A DNA stretch of 34,176 nucleotides from a virus, in IMG/VR virus record IMGVR_UViG_3300017737_000036, positions 1 through 34,176 of that record. The stretch is one strand, 5' to 3'. The translations under genes and the position numbers were made by a program. Under the pieces are notes generated by a model. The model was given only the letters and a program-made list of their open reading frames with translations, was not told where the DNA came from and did not search any database. Position 1 is the stretch's first letter; each line of letters begins with the position of its first letter. Shown in pieces: positions 17,594-24,481 of this stretch.

Positions 17594-19139
17594 TAAAATC
17601 CATTCTCGCTGTCGTTTGTTGTTGCCCACCACCTTGTGCATTTTTACGAGTGAGGATTCGATGCTCTCCTCCTCCAAGCATCAAATACCCAAACGCATCT
17701 CCGATGTGGGAGAAATTGTTTTTAAACGGTACATCTTTAAATCGTTCATACCCTGCGCCAACTGCTTCTCGTTTAAAATAATACCCACCAGCCAGTGCTT
17801 TTCTTAACATTGAACACTTTTTATCCACAATCAACCCAGCTTTACCTGCAATCAATCGGTTCATTGGCATCGTACCTGCTTCCCTACGTACCTTAAAATC
17901 GTTGCTCACCGTTGGTCTGGCGTTCATGCCTTGCGTTCTGAGATGGTCAAACGCTGTAACCTCAAATATTTCATCCCTTTTACTCCCAGCTGGATCACCC
18001 CATATCTTAATATCTTTAGCATTGGGAAATAATTTATTGATTTCAACCTTTAATTGGGTGGTAAATCGTTCTAACCCCATGTCAAACGTCACCAATTCAT
18101 GCAGTATGTGCCAACGCCCATTGTCTAAACGCTGCCCAAACACTGCAGCTGGCGTTAGTCCAAAGTCAAGTCCTATTTGTAATGGGTATTCTGGTAGATA
18201 TTCTATTTCTTCACTCATTAGCGAATCGGTATATTCTTGCCATACGGCACGCCCTTCTTGCACAAACACATATTCACCACCTGCATAACAACGAATCCAA
18301 TCTAAGTTCTTACCACCTAACATTTGTTCGTAGTAACCTTCCGTTAGGTTATCAATGTTTTCTGCTTTATCATTGATTGCCCAATATTTGCTACCTGCGT
18401 AAATAGCATCTTCATAATTGGCATCAACTTCTTTGACACCTCCTGGTTGCTTGTAAAACTTCCAAGCATACTTACCCTTCATCTTTTCTTTCTCAGCCAA
18501 CCTGTGCCACCAATGGTCGTCATCAGGTGGGTTGGTGTCCATAATAATAAATCGATGGTTACAACCACCATGTGCTTTGGTTGGATATCGACCTACCCTA
18601 TGTGTCAAACCATCAATTACCGCTTTCGGTAGTTCTCTGGCTTCGTTTACCCAAGCACCTGTCAGTTCGAGTGACAATAACTTACGGACATCTTTGGGTG
18701 TATCTAATGCTAAAAAAATGACTTCCATGTCAAGACCTGCCAGCTTCCCTTTTGGAGGTAACTGTATGTGGTGTGTTAGTGGAGGACTCCAACGCATCTG
18801 TCCCCAGGTTGCTTCACTGAATATCTCAAGCCACGTCTTGATCGTAGTGGTTCTAAGTTCAGGATAAGAGTTACGTACAATTACAAAGCGACTGTGGCGA
18901 GTATTGTCCAGTGGTGAGACTGGTTGTTGTAATGCACGTAACATTATTTCAGATGCACACGCATAAGATTTTCCAGAACCTACAGGTCCCATCAGTCCAC
19001 GTACAAAAGAACCGTCATTTAAAAACTTCCATACGGTAGGACTTTTGCTGAAATCTAAGTTTAGTGCGGTAACATCAGACTGCTGATGCTTATTGGTTCT
19101 GCGCTTGGATATATCTTTGCTACCTGATACTCTCGCCAT
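17583..19139 (-). CDS. terL: Terminase large subunit
   Basis: This 518-residue protein is the DNA-packaging motor. The ATPase has Walker A GPVGSGKS at residues 51-58 and a Walker B-like segment ending LTGAWVNEAREL at 159-170, as in T7 gp19-type terminases. The C-terminal RNase H-like nuclease begins LQIGLDFGLTP (Asp at about 325) with a second acidic site in IWGDPAGSKRDE (about 379-390). It docks on the portal and cuts DNA into headful or terminal units. It lies downstream of the small subunit, and its stop overlaps the GNAT-like gene. Confidence 0.95.
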   Translation of the reverse strand: MARVSGSKDISKRRTNKHQQSDVTALNLDFSKSPTVWKFLNDGSFVRGLMGPVGSGKSYACASEIMLRALQQPVSPLDNTRHSRFVIVRNSYPELRTTTIKTWLEIFSEATWGQMRWSPPLTHHIQLPPKGKLAGLDMEVIFLALDTPKDVRKLLSLELTGAWVNEARELPKAVIDGLTHRVGRYPTKAHGGCNHRFIIMDTNPPDDDHWWHRLAEKEKMKGKYAWKFYKQPGGVKEVDANYEDAIYAGSKYWAINDKAENIDNLTEGYYEQMLGGKNLDWIRCYAGGEYVFVQEGRAVWQEYTDSLMSEEIEYLPEYPLQIGLDFGLTPAAVFGQRLDNGRWHILHELVTFDMGLERFTTQLKVEINKLFPNAKDIKIWGDPAGSKRDEIFEVTAFDHLRTQGMNARPTVSNDFKVRREAGTMPMNRLIAGKAGLIVDKKCSMLRKALAGGYYFKREAVGAGYERFKDVPFKNNFSHIGDAFGYLMLGGGEHRILTRKNAQGGGQQQTTARMDFNVF

Positions 19140-19151
19140 ATTGTATTAACC

Positions 19152-19409
19152 TTATAAATTATATTCCTTAATGGTATCAATCCATGTATTAGGAATGTTT
19201 ATAAGAGCATTATATTCGTTTTCTGATTTAGTACAAGCTAATAATATTCTCTCCTCATTGCGATCTACCAAGTGACCTATCGACACACATTTGTCTAGCT
19301 TGCAATTAGTTTTGGCTTCCTCTCCTGTAATCCAGCCATTTTCTGCTACAGCATCGTACCAAATTACCAATGTTACTTTAGTCTTTTTGCTCGGTTTCTT
19401 CATCATCAT
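19152..19409 (-). CDS. Small conserved-type protein between terminase genes
   Basis: This 85-residue protein reads KVTLVIWYDAVAENGWITGE, then CVSIGHLVDRNEERILLACT. I recall small proteins of this W-x-D-A-x-x-x-x-GW type next to terminase genes in marine phages, but no function. Three Met codons in a row make the exact start uncertain (19409, 19406 or 19403). It overlaps the end of the small terminase gene by about 32 bases. Confidence 0.65.
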   Translation of the reverse strand: MMMKKPSKKTKVTLVIWYDAVAENGWITGEEAKTNCKLDKCVSIGHLVDRNEERILLACTKSENEYNALINIPNTWIDTIKEYNL

Positions 19410-19797
19410 CTTGTTTTTCTCTCACGTCATACACTGTTTCTGGACCTTTTATGTTGATACCTAGTACCGATGGTCGGTTTTGTGATGTATCGACATTCAA
19501 CATACCGTAATGTTTTGCTAATAAACGAAGCGCTGCTATCTTATCGTACATCTCAACCTCTAACTGGTTGCCGTATTGCGTTGGTGTTACCTTTATTTTC
19601 TTAATACTGCGCCTTGCTCTTTCTGTTAATGTGTCAGATGCAAGCATTGTAGTGTGTCCGTTGCTATCCCAACTAAGAATATCGGTTAATTCTGATGCAC
19701 CAATGGCTGCTAACTCTTGTTCAACAGCTCCTCGCTTGGCTTCGTTAGGGGATTTAAGTATTGCCTTAGCTTCTTTTAGTGATAATGATTTAGCCAT
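19378..19797 (-). CDS. Terminase small subunit-like protein
   Basis: This 139-residue protein is first in the leftward block, directly upstream of the large terminase. It starts MAKSLSLKEAKAILKSPNEA, has a helical DNA-binding-like N-terminus, and then KVTPTQYGNQLEVEMYDKIA with ALRLLAKHYGML. That K-x-T-x-x-G...KIAALxxLAKHxGML segment is seen in small terminases and related packaging proteins. It should recognise viral DNA and hand it to the large subunit. ATG 19797 lacks a ribosome site; a TTG at 19848 in the same frame is the alternative. Confidence 0.72.
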   Translation of the reverse strand: MAKSLSLKEAKAILKSPNEAKRGAVEQELAAIGASELTDILSWDSNGHTTMLASDTLTERARRSIKKIKVTPTQYGNQLEVEMYDKIAALRLLAKHYGMLNVDTSQNRPSVLGINIKGPETVYDVREKQDDDEETEQKD

Positions 19798-19803
19798 AAG
19801 CTG

Positions 19804-19844
19804 AGTATATAACTGTTTTAACCAAAAATCACAAAAATTTTGTG
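19804..19844 (-). promoter_or_regulatory. Candidate late promoter with 15-bp dyad
   Basis: On the minus strand just before the small terminase gene there is a TATACT box (plus 19804-19809). About 19 bases upstream of it is TTGTGA, and further upstream a perfect TTGACA. A 15-bp inverted repeat, CACAAAAATTTTGTG, covers 19830-19844, where an operator could sit. With TATACT as -10, RNA would start at about the ATG, giving a nearly leaderless message. Confidence 0.4.
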
Positions 19845-19848
19845 TCAA

Positions 19849-20140
19849 AGGGATATACGTAAGGGGGTAGGCGTGGGGGGCGTATGGTCGATTACAGAAA
19901 AATGATAGTATGTGCTGTATTATTTAACATAATAACGATTATGCGAATTAATAATAATTTGTAAGTCATTGATTTTATTACATATATGATAGTATAAGCG
20001 ATTGCTAATATAGATATGTCTATTATTTCTATATATATGACTGTTTTATTTGCGCATTGGTGTTGTTTGTAATCATATATTAGGGGGTTATTTTTTTACC
20101 CTTAGTAATCCCATTATAAGTAATAGATCAAACATATATA
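19849..20140. other. Divergent intergenic control region
   Basis: About 290 bases lie between the leftward late block and the first early promoter, rich in A and T apart from two G-runs near 19860-19880. At 20006-20024 there is a 19-base block that recurs with one change beside the second early promoter (22165-22183); it holds a dyad ATAGA/TCTAT. A 26-codon frame (19884-19964) with a G-run 3 bases before its ATG could be a hydrophobic microprotein, but support is poor. I see no larger gene. Confidence 0.5.
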
Positions 20141-20178
20141 TTGCAATATTAGTTATATCTAGTATCATATAGGTGTAA
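20141..20178 (+). promoter_or_regulatory. Early promoter 1
   Basis: TTGCAA (20141-20146) is followed after 16 bases by TATCAT (20163-20168), 35 bases before the first early gene. The -10 area lies in a 21-base block (20158-20178, TCTAGTA...ATATAGG.GTAA) that matches 22201-22221 at 18 of 21 positions. That second copy also sits on a -10 box ahead of an operon, so both are probably read by the host sigma-70-type polymerase. Confidence 0.6.
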
Positions 20179-20202
20179 GTTAATTAATAAGAGGGTAAAA
20201 CA

Positions 20203-20346
20203 ATGATGATGATATTTATAGTAGGATTCGCACTTGGTTTAATCTTTACATCTATTGTACTACTGATGATTATGCAGTATCAAGACATGAAGGATTTAGA
20301 AAATAGAACAGGCAATTATGCCAAATACAATAAGAGGGTCAAGTAA
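20203..20346 (+). CDS. Small single-pass membrane protein
   Basis: This is the first early gene, 47 residues: MMMIFIVGFALGLIFTSIVL and a short Met-rich end to a membrane helix, then a charged tail (QDMKDLENRTG... KRVK). AAGAGGGT precedes the ATG. The stop overlaps the next ATG by one base. It is probably an inner-membrane protein made early; function unknown. Confidence 0.65.
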   Translation: MMMIFIVGFALGLIFTSIVLLMIMQYQDMKDLENRTGNYAKYNKRVK

Positions 20347-20579
20347 TGAATCCAATTAGAAATCCAATTAAAAGAAAACCAAACTGTAGAGGTAAAGCAG
20401 ACCAATACTTGTCTAATGAATACGACACTAAGATTATTCAAGTAAAATGTGGCACTACTGATATAGATGGCTCGACGCTTATCTGTAATAAATGTTCAGA
20501 AGAATGGATATTAAAATATCCTAATGGACTTTATGATGTGTATGGATCTGATGATGATTACAATGATAGTATTAATTAA
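20346..20579 (+). CDS. Small Cys-containing early protein
   Basis: This 77-residue protein has a basic N-terminus (NPIKRKPNCRGKADQ), then IQVKCGTTDIDG and LICNKCSEEW, and an acidic tail (GSDDDYNDS). Cysteines in CxxC spacing plus two single ones suggest a zinc-binding site. AAGAGGGTC stands before the ATG. Likely an early host-interaction or nucleic-acid-binding protein; unknown. Confidence 0.6.
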   Translation: MNPIRNPIKRKPNCRGKADQYLSNEYDTKIIQVKCGTTDIDGSTLICNKCSEEWILKYPNGLYDVYGSDDDYNDSIN

Positions 20580-20594
20580 TAAGAGGGTTAAATA

Positions 20595-20801
20595 ATGAGA
20601 AGAATATTAAAAGATAAAACAATATTTAAATGTCAAGGATATATTAATATTAAGAATAAACATATTCTATATATGTTACATAATTGGTTATATATTCATT
20701 TAGATATTATAGAAATTATTACTGATATAGACATAGAGAACTTATGTAACATATTAGCGCTGGAATCAATAAAAGATATTAAACATTACGAATACAATTA
20801 A
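20595..20801 (+). CDS. Early hypothetical protein, Ile-rich
   Basis: This 68-residue protein is unusually rich in Ile (MRRILKDKTIFKCQGYINI, LDIIEIITDIDIENLC). AAGAGGGT precedes its ATG, 15 bases after the previous gene. I recognise no domain. Its codons are even more AT-rich than those of its neighbours. Confidence 0.55.
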   Translation: MRRILKDKTIFKCQGYINIKNKHILYMLHNWLYIHLDIIEIITDIDIENLCNILALESIKDIKHYEYN

Positions 20802-20815
20802 AGGGGGTTTATAAA

Positions 20816-21079
20816 ATGTATGATTATATAGCAATTGGTGTTGATACAAATGGATATAATGATATTGATGAAGATATTAGAGTATTCGAAGCTGCTAATG
20901 ATTATGAAGCTAGGCATTATATAATTAATCACTATGACATTAGTTTACAATGGTCATTTGTTAGCAGCAAAACTGTAAGTTTAAATAAAATGTTAATTGT
21001 ATGCTCAAAACTATTAGAGGGTAGAGATCCAAAGTTCTTGAATAGATTTACAAATAATTTAATTAATAAAGGGGTTTAA
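20816..21079 (+). CDS. Early NDYEA-motif protein, copy 1
   Basis: This 87-residue protein reads MYDYIAIGVDTNGYNDID, then RVFEAANDYEARHYIINH and YDIS. The NDYEA...I...DI(S/T) stretch also occurs in the early protein at 23633-23812, so the two are likely distant paralogues. AAAGGGGG precedes the ATG. It lies 2 bases before ardA, suggesting joint expression. Function unknown. Confidence 0.6.
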   Translation: MYDYIAIGVDTNGYNDIDEDIRVFEAANDYEARHYIINHYDISLQWSFVSSKTVSLNKMLIVCSKLLEGRDPKFLNRFTNNLINKGV

Positions 21080-21081
21080 TT

Positions 21082-21618
21082 ATGATAAATACAAATACAA
21101 GAGAAAATAAAGATATACAACCACAAATATATATTGCTTGTTTAGCGTCATATAATAGTGGCATTTTACATGGTGCTTGGATTGTACCTTCAAATGATGA
21201 AGAAGAACTGCAAAAACAGATTAATGCAATTCTAAAAACATCAAAACAACCCTTTGCAGAAGAATGGGCAATACATGCTTATGATAATTTTCCTGATTTA
21301 GGAGAATATCCAAGTATTGAAAATATCTGTAAAGTACAAAATGCTATAGAACAATATGATTATGAATTAATTAATGCTTATCTCCAATATAATAATGATA
21401 TTGATTCATTAGATTCTATTGATGATTCTTATATGGGCGAATATGATTCTTTTCAAGAATATGCAGAGCAATTTTTAATGGATTGCGATGAATTCCACAT
21501 GATTCCAGATCACCTACAGTATTATTTTGATTATGAACAATACGCAAGAAATTTGCAGTATGATTATTATGTTGTCGAATCTAACAATCATGGTGTATAT
21601 ATATTTAGAAATTTTTAA
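21082..21618 (+). CDS. ardA: Antirestriction protein ArdA
   Basis: This 178-residue acidic protein matches ArdA along its length: PQIYIACLASYNSGILHGAW at the N-terminus, EEWAIHAYDNFPDLGEYPSI, IENICKVQNAIEQYDYEL, and the end FDYEQYARNLQYDYYVVESN followed by NHGVYIFRNF. ArdA dimers are bent, acidic mimics of B-form DNA that occupy type I restriction-modification enzymes. It is in the first early operon, as expected for protecting incoming DNA. Plasmid ArdAs are about 165 residues; the extra length is partly in the acidic middle. Ribosome site AAAGGGGT. Confidence 0.93.
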   Translation: MINTNTRENKDIQPQIYIACLASYNSGILHGAWIVPSNDEEELQKQINAILKTSKQPFAEEWAIHAYDNFPDLGEYPSIENICKVQNAIEQYDYELINAYLQYNNDIDSLDSIDDSYMGEYDSFQEYAEQFLMDCDEFHMIPDHLQYYFDYEQYARNLQYDYYVVESNNHGVYIFRNF

Positions 21619-21631
21619 CAGGGGATAAATT

Positions 21632-21745
21632 ATGAAAGATGTACATAACCAAAATGAAGAATATATGACCGTATTAGAAATAATAGGATCTTTTATATTA
21701 TTTGCTATGATAATATTTATAATATTTGTTATCATGTCATTTTAG
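21632..21745 (+). CDS. Small membrane protein after ardA
   Basis: This 37-residue protein has a short polar start (MKDVHNQNEEYMTVLE) and one membrane helix (IIGSFILFAMIIFIIFVIM). CAGGGGAT lies 7 bases before the ATG, 13 bases after ardA. It is the last gene before the triple hairpin, so it ends the first early operon. Function unknown. Confidence 0.65.
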   Translation: MKDVHNQNEEYMTVLEIIGSFILFAMIIFIIFVIMSF

Positions 21746-21753
21746 ATTCATTG

Positions 21754-21825
21754 ATAGCCATAAGGCTATATCCTAAGTGGCACCTATGCCACATCTTAAG
21801 CCCTTAGAAATGAGGGCTTTTTTTT
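21754..21825 (+). terminator. Three tandem tetraloop hairpins ending in a terminator
   Basis: Three stem-loops follow the first early operon. The first has stem ATAGCC/GGCTAT and loop ATAA (21754-21769). The second has GTGGCA/TGCCAC and loop CCTA (21777-21792). The third has a 9-bp stem AAGCCCTTA/TGAGGGCTT with loop GAAA (21798-21819), running into eight Ts. The third alone is a textbook intrinsic terminator. The first two could protect the RNA end, bind a protein, or be part of a small RNA. Confidence 0.85.
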
Positions 21826-22181
21826 ATCTTATATATTTGATGTGCTTATATTCTAATATTTTAATAAATTATATATTTTTATGATTTTGGTTTTGATGAT
21901 AGTACACATGGGGGGAACGGTTTTTTAATTGGTTCAACACATCTTATAACATAGCATGGTACAACATAGCATGTATTCGCTTAACAGCGAATATACACAT
22001 GCGTTGTTGTTTGGGTACGAATTTGCTATCATTCTATGCAAATGCCATTTATAAGCCTATTCGTATAAGGGGGTATGCGATGTTGCTATGTTGATGCGAT
22101 GTTAAATACAGCATGGCATATAAGTAAATGCTTATGATGCTAAGCTGAAATAATAATTTAATAATAATATAGATATTTCTA
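21826..22181. other. Repeat-rich intergenic region, candidate origin or control site
   Basis: About 360 bases without a credible gene. The octamer AACAT(A/C)GC occurs five times: plus strand at 21948 and 21963, minus strand at 22077, 22085 and 22096. A long imperfect palindrome covers about 21963-22009, with core ATTCGC/GCGAAT around TTAACA. Smaller inverted pairs are TACGAAT/ATTCGTA (22016, 22059) and ATTTGC/GCAAAT (22021, 22038). It lies between terminator and promoter, ahead of the replication genes. An origin, or a site bound by the phage's own DNA-binding proteins, is my inference. Confidence 0.5.
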
Positions 22182-22211
22182 TTGACATTTTATTATTAAT
22201 TCTAGTAATAT
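22182..22211 (+). promoter_or_regulatory. Early promoter 2
   Basis: A perfect TTGACA (22182-22187), an 18-base spacer and TAATAT (22206-22211) make the best sigma-70-type promoter I found in the window. It stands 38 bases before the first gene of the second early operon. The -10 block matches promoter 1. The dyad ATAGATATTTCTAT ends on the first base of the -35 box, where a repressor or activator could act. Confidence 0.8.
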
Positions 22212-22248
22212 ATAGGGGTAACATAAATTAAACAGAGGGGTACTCTAA

Positions 22249-22398
22249 ATGAATAATAAATACAAATTTCCATTATATAATAAATTGATGTTTAATTTTT
22301 TGTGTTGGATATATAAAGGCAATACAGAAAAACAAATAGCTATGATTTTTAAATATGGTGATCCATACGGTTTATTTGATATAGACAAATGCAATTGA
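22249..22398 (+). CDS. Small early protein, unknown
   Basis: This 49-residue protein starts MNNKYKFPLYNKLMFNFLCW and ends GDPYGLFDIDKCN. It follows promoter 2, with AGAGGGGT before the ATG. The central part is aromatic and weakly hydrophobic. No domain recognised. Confidence 0.6.
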   Translation: MNNKYKFPLYNKLMFNFLCWIYKGNTEKQIAMIFKYGDPYGLFDIDKCN

Positions 22399-22407
22399 GG
22401 TGTAACA

Positions 22408-22500
22408 ATGCACCCAATATTATTCATAAAACTAGCAATACTAATCTTGATCCCTGTAGCTGTAATCGCTATGGGGGTTGTACTTTTAATCAATAAATAA
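22408..22500 (+). CDS. 30-residue membrane peptide
   Basis: MHPILFIKLAILILIPVAVI plus a short hydrophobic end (AMGVVLLINK) makes nearly the whole protein one membrane helix. GAGGTGTAA stands just before the ATG, and the gene fills the gap between its neighbours exactly. It probably sits in the inner membrane; function unknown. Confidence 0.55.
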   Translation: MHPILFIKLAILILIPVAVIAMGVVLLINK

Positions 22501-22509
22501 GGGGGAGCG

Positions 22510-22743
22510 ATGAGTAAAGAAACAATATTTAAATACGAGCCACACGATTGCGAATACAAAATGGAAGATAATTGTCTATTTACTAGACACGATGATTCAG
22601 AAGATTGGGGTGAGGTAGATAGAGAACATTGTATCGCAGAAGGAATTAATCATTATGAAGTGTATAAACATTTTGGCAAAGAAAATCATTATGTAGATAT
22701 TTTATTTGATTATGCTTATTTATATGAGAGGGGGGAACAATGA
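22510..22743 (+). CDS. Small acidic early protein
   Basis: This 77-residue protein is strongly acidic and rich in His, Tyr and Trp (MSKETIFKYEPHDCEYKMED, RHDDSEDWGEVDREHC). AAGGGGGAG precedes the ATG; its stop overlaps the next start by 4 bases. Acidic early proteins are often inhibitors of host enzymes or DNA mimics, but nothing here proves that. Confidence 0.65.
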   Translation: MSKETIFKYEPHDCEYKMEDNCLFTRHDDSEDWGEVDREHCIAEGINHYEVYKHFGKENHYVDILFDYAYLYERGEQ

Positions 22744-23042
22744 ATAAAGAAAGAATGGATTATGTTGTAGAACAAATTTTTACAAGTTGTCATTATGTTT
22801 GTGGTTGTTTGCATTTTTACTGTCAAGATGAAGATAGTGGGCGTTATGAGGAAGATTACAACAACCGTTATGCAGTTAAAGAAGATAATGATATGGAAGC
22901 ATACGACAAATCAAATGACGGAGAAGCGTATTGGCTAGAAATGGTAGATGATATGGTCAATGAATTAGGCATTACTGAAGAAGAATTAGAGCAAGGTTAT
23001 AAATATATAAATAAACTATTTTCATATAGAGGGGGTAAGTGA
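22740..23042 (+). CDS. Acidic early protein, Cys/His-containing
   Basis: This 100-residue acidic protein has a Cys/His group near its start (SCHYVCGCLHFYC) and an acidic helical remainder (MVDDMVNELGITEEELEQGY). The cysteines and histidines could hold a metal. It starts inside the previous stop (ATGA), with GGGGGAAC as ribosome site. Unknown function. Confidence 0.65.
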   Translation: MNKERMDYVVEQIFTSCHYVCGCLHFYCQDEDSGRYEEDYNNRYAVKEDNDMEAYDKSNDGEAYWLEMVDDMVNELGITEEELEQGYKYINKLFSYRGGK

Positions 23043-23254
23043 TGAGTTATGCAAATAAACCAGTATTTGATGACAGAAGAATTTGCGAGGAGTGTGAAAA
23101 ACCATTCTTGTATGCAACAGAAATTACAGAAGAAATTGAAGGTAAGCCATATCCTTGCATACACGATGAACATTACGAGGGATTTTACTGTTGGGATTGT
23201 ATTGAAAAACTAGAGAGAGGTGAATCATGGATAATGATGAATGGTATCAACTAA
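23042..23254 (+). CDS. Small zinc-finger-like early protein
   Basis: This 70-residue protein has two CxxC pairs, ICEECEKPF near residue 15 and YCWDCIEKL near residue 50, a layout typical of small zinc ribbons or treble clefs. I chose ATG 23042, which overlaps the previous stop, over the GTG 3 bases before. AGAGGGGGT is the ribosome site. A regulator or host-protein binder is possible; unknown. Confidence 0.65.
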   Translation: MSYANKPVFDDRRICEECEKPFLYATEITEEIEGKPYPCIHDEHYEGFYCWDCIEKLERGESWIMMNGIN

Positions 23255-23277
23255 CAGGTAAAATAGGGGAGCATAAA

Positions 23278-23466
23278 ATGACTGTAGAAAATTTAATAAA
23301 ACATTTACAAAATTTAGGTAAAGAAAGACAAGATTATTCTGTAAGAGTAATAGAAGAAAATGGAAGTGATATTATAAATTCTTGGATCTATGATATTGAA
23401 GTTAGCGACAAGGGGAGTAGTGGTTACGAATTACATGGTGAAATTAGACTTATAGGGGGGGAATAG
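23278..23466 (+). CDS. Small early protein starting MTVENLIKHL
   Basis: With the start at 23278 (AGGGGAG 7 bases before) it is 62 residues: MTVENLIKHLQNLGKERQDY, SVRVIEENGSDIINSW, then a beta-rich end. Phage proteins that begin M-T-V-x-x-L-I-x-x-L are common, which supports this start. An ATG at 23227 (MDNDEW), also with a ribosome site but overlapping the previous gene by 28 bases, is the alternative. Function unknown. Confidence 0.6.
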   Translation: MTVENLIKHLQNLGKERQDYSVRVIEENGSDIINSWIYDIEVSDKGSSGYELHGEIRLIGGE

Positions 23467-23636
23467 TGACAGATAAAGATTTTATAAAAGAAGTATTTGA
23501 GATTGCATGTGGACATGGTGCGATATGTGTACCTGAAGATACAGGGTTGCCACGTGAATTTACCAAAGAAGAAGTCTTAGATAACCTTATTGAATTTAGC
23601 CATAACGCATGGAAATGGGAAGAGGGGGAAGAATGA
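23466..23636 (+). CDS. Small acidic early protein with GTG start
   Basis: This 56-residue protein reads (M)TDKDFIKEVFEIACGHG, AICVPEDTGLPREFTKEEVL, and ends HNAWKWEEGEE. It uses GTG at 23466, whose first base is the last base of the previous stop, and has a run of six Gs as ribosome site. Its stop overlaps the next ATG. No domain recognised. Confidence 0.6.
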   Translation: MTDKDFIKEVFEIACGHGAICVPEDTGLPREFTKEEVLDNLIEFSHNAWKWEEGEE

Positions 23637-23812
23637 ATAGAGTAAAAAATGTATATAAGATAGTGGCAGAAATTCCAGATTACGGATTGCATATAGCTTA
23701 TTATTCTGCTGATAATGATTACGAAGCCATGTATAAAATGATAGATAAGCATGATATAACTAAACATGATATTAAAAGTATATCGTTATCTAAAAGGGGG
23801 AATAATGACTAG
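23633..23812 (+). CDS. Early NDYEA-motif protein, copy 2
   Basis: This 59-residue protein (MNRVKNVYKIVAEIPDYG, then AYYSADNDYEAMYKMIDKHD) shares the NDYEA...I...DI(S/T) segment and a following Ser/Lys strand with the protein at 20816-21079. I chose ATG 23633, which overlaps the previous stop (ATGA) and has GAGGGGGAAG. It may form a small alpha/beta fold. Function unknown. Confidence 0.6.
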   Translation: MNRVKNVYKIVAEIPDYGLHIAYYSADNDYEAMYKMIDKHDITKHDIKSISLSKRGNND

Positions 23813-24146
23813 AGAGCAAATATTAGACCGATTAATTGGACACAAAATAAGTCTTTTTAAAGAAGATACACCGATAGATGAATTGTATCGTGTTTTAGAG
23901 TGTTACATGAGAGATAGTTATAAGGGGTACAATAAAGAATCTTTAAAAGATGAATTAGAAGATGAACTAAAGGAGGTGAATGAGCCAATAGTATATGGAT
24001 ACAACACGAAAGAAAAAAGAGAGTTTATTTGTGGTGTTAGAAATTTATGCGAATGTATAAATTCAGACGAGGGTTTTAGTGATGATTATTATGTATTTAC
24101 AACAGCACAAGAGCGAGAAGAATTTATAAATAAGGGGGAACGATGA
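23805..24146 (+). CDS. Early hypothetical protein
   Basis: This 113-residue, charged and mainly helical protein starts MTREQILDRLIGHKISLF and has an acidic stretch (LKDELEDELKEVNEP) and VRNLCECINSDEG. AAAGGGGGAAT precedes ATG 23805, which overlaps the previous stop. Unknown function. Confidence 0.6.
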   Translation: MTREQILDRLIGHKISLFKEDTPIDELYRVLECYMRDSYKGYNKESLKDELEDELKEVNEPIVYGYNTKEKREFICGVRNLCECINSDEGFSDDYYVFTTAQEREEFINKGER

Positions 24147-24481
24147 AAATATTTTATAACACATATTTTGAAAGCCAAGACGAAAGTGATTGGGCATGGG
24201 AAGATTTTGTATATGATCTAAAATATTTTGATAAATATTTGGGCAAAAAAGCATATATTAAAGGGCGTAATTTAGATTGGCGAGGATCAGAGGGTACAAA
24301 AGAATTTATTTTAAAAGACTCAAAAGATATGCTTTGGGAGTTAGTACCTGAAAACACAAATTTTAGTTTTCATATTAAGAGGGCAAGGGGTAGAAATACA
24401 TATCAGGCGATATGCTCACACCACGATTGCCCAACAGGAAGTTTTTTTAACATTTCATTTAGGGGGAACGATGCCAATTAA
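24143..24481 (+). CDS. Early hypothetical protein, aromatic-rich
   Basis: This 112-residue protein is rich in Trp, Tyr and Phe (DESDWAWEDFVYDLKYFDKY) and ends SHHDCPTGSFFNISFRGN. It reads like a compact alpha/beta domain, but I do not recognise it. GGGGGAACG precedes its ATG, which overlaps the previous stop; its own end overlaps the next gene by 11 bases. Confidence 0.6.
   Translation: MKIFYNTYFESQDESDWAWEDFVYDLKYFDKYLGKKAYIKGRNLDWRGSEGTKEFILKDSKDMLWELVPENTNFSFHIKRARGRNTYQAICSHHDCPTGSFFNISFRGNDAN

Noticed and set aside
19884-19964. A 26-codon hydrophobic frame (MVDYRKMIVCAVLFN...)
   Set aside because: The G-run is only 3 bases before the ATG, no promoter is evident upstream, and it lies in the control region. 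It is possible but not supported enough to list as a gene.
21956-22054. A 32-codon frame starting MVQHSMYSLNS in the repeat-rich gap
   Set aside because: It has no ribosome site, in contrast to almost all neighbouring genes, and its content is dictated by the palindrome and repeats.
21826-22181. tRNA gene
   Set aside because: Several stems are present, but there is no cloverleaf with a T-loop or anticodon arm; none seen elsewhere in the window either.
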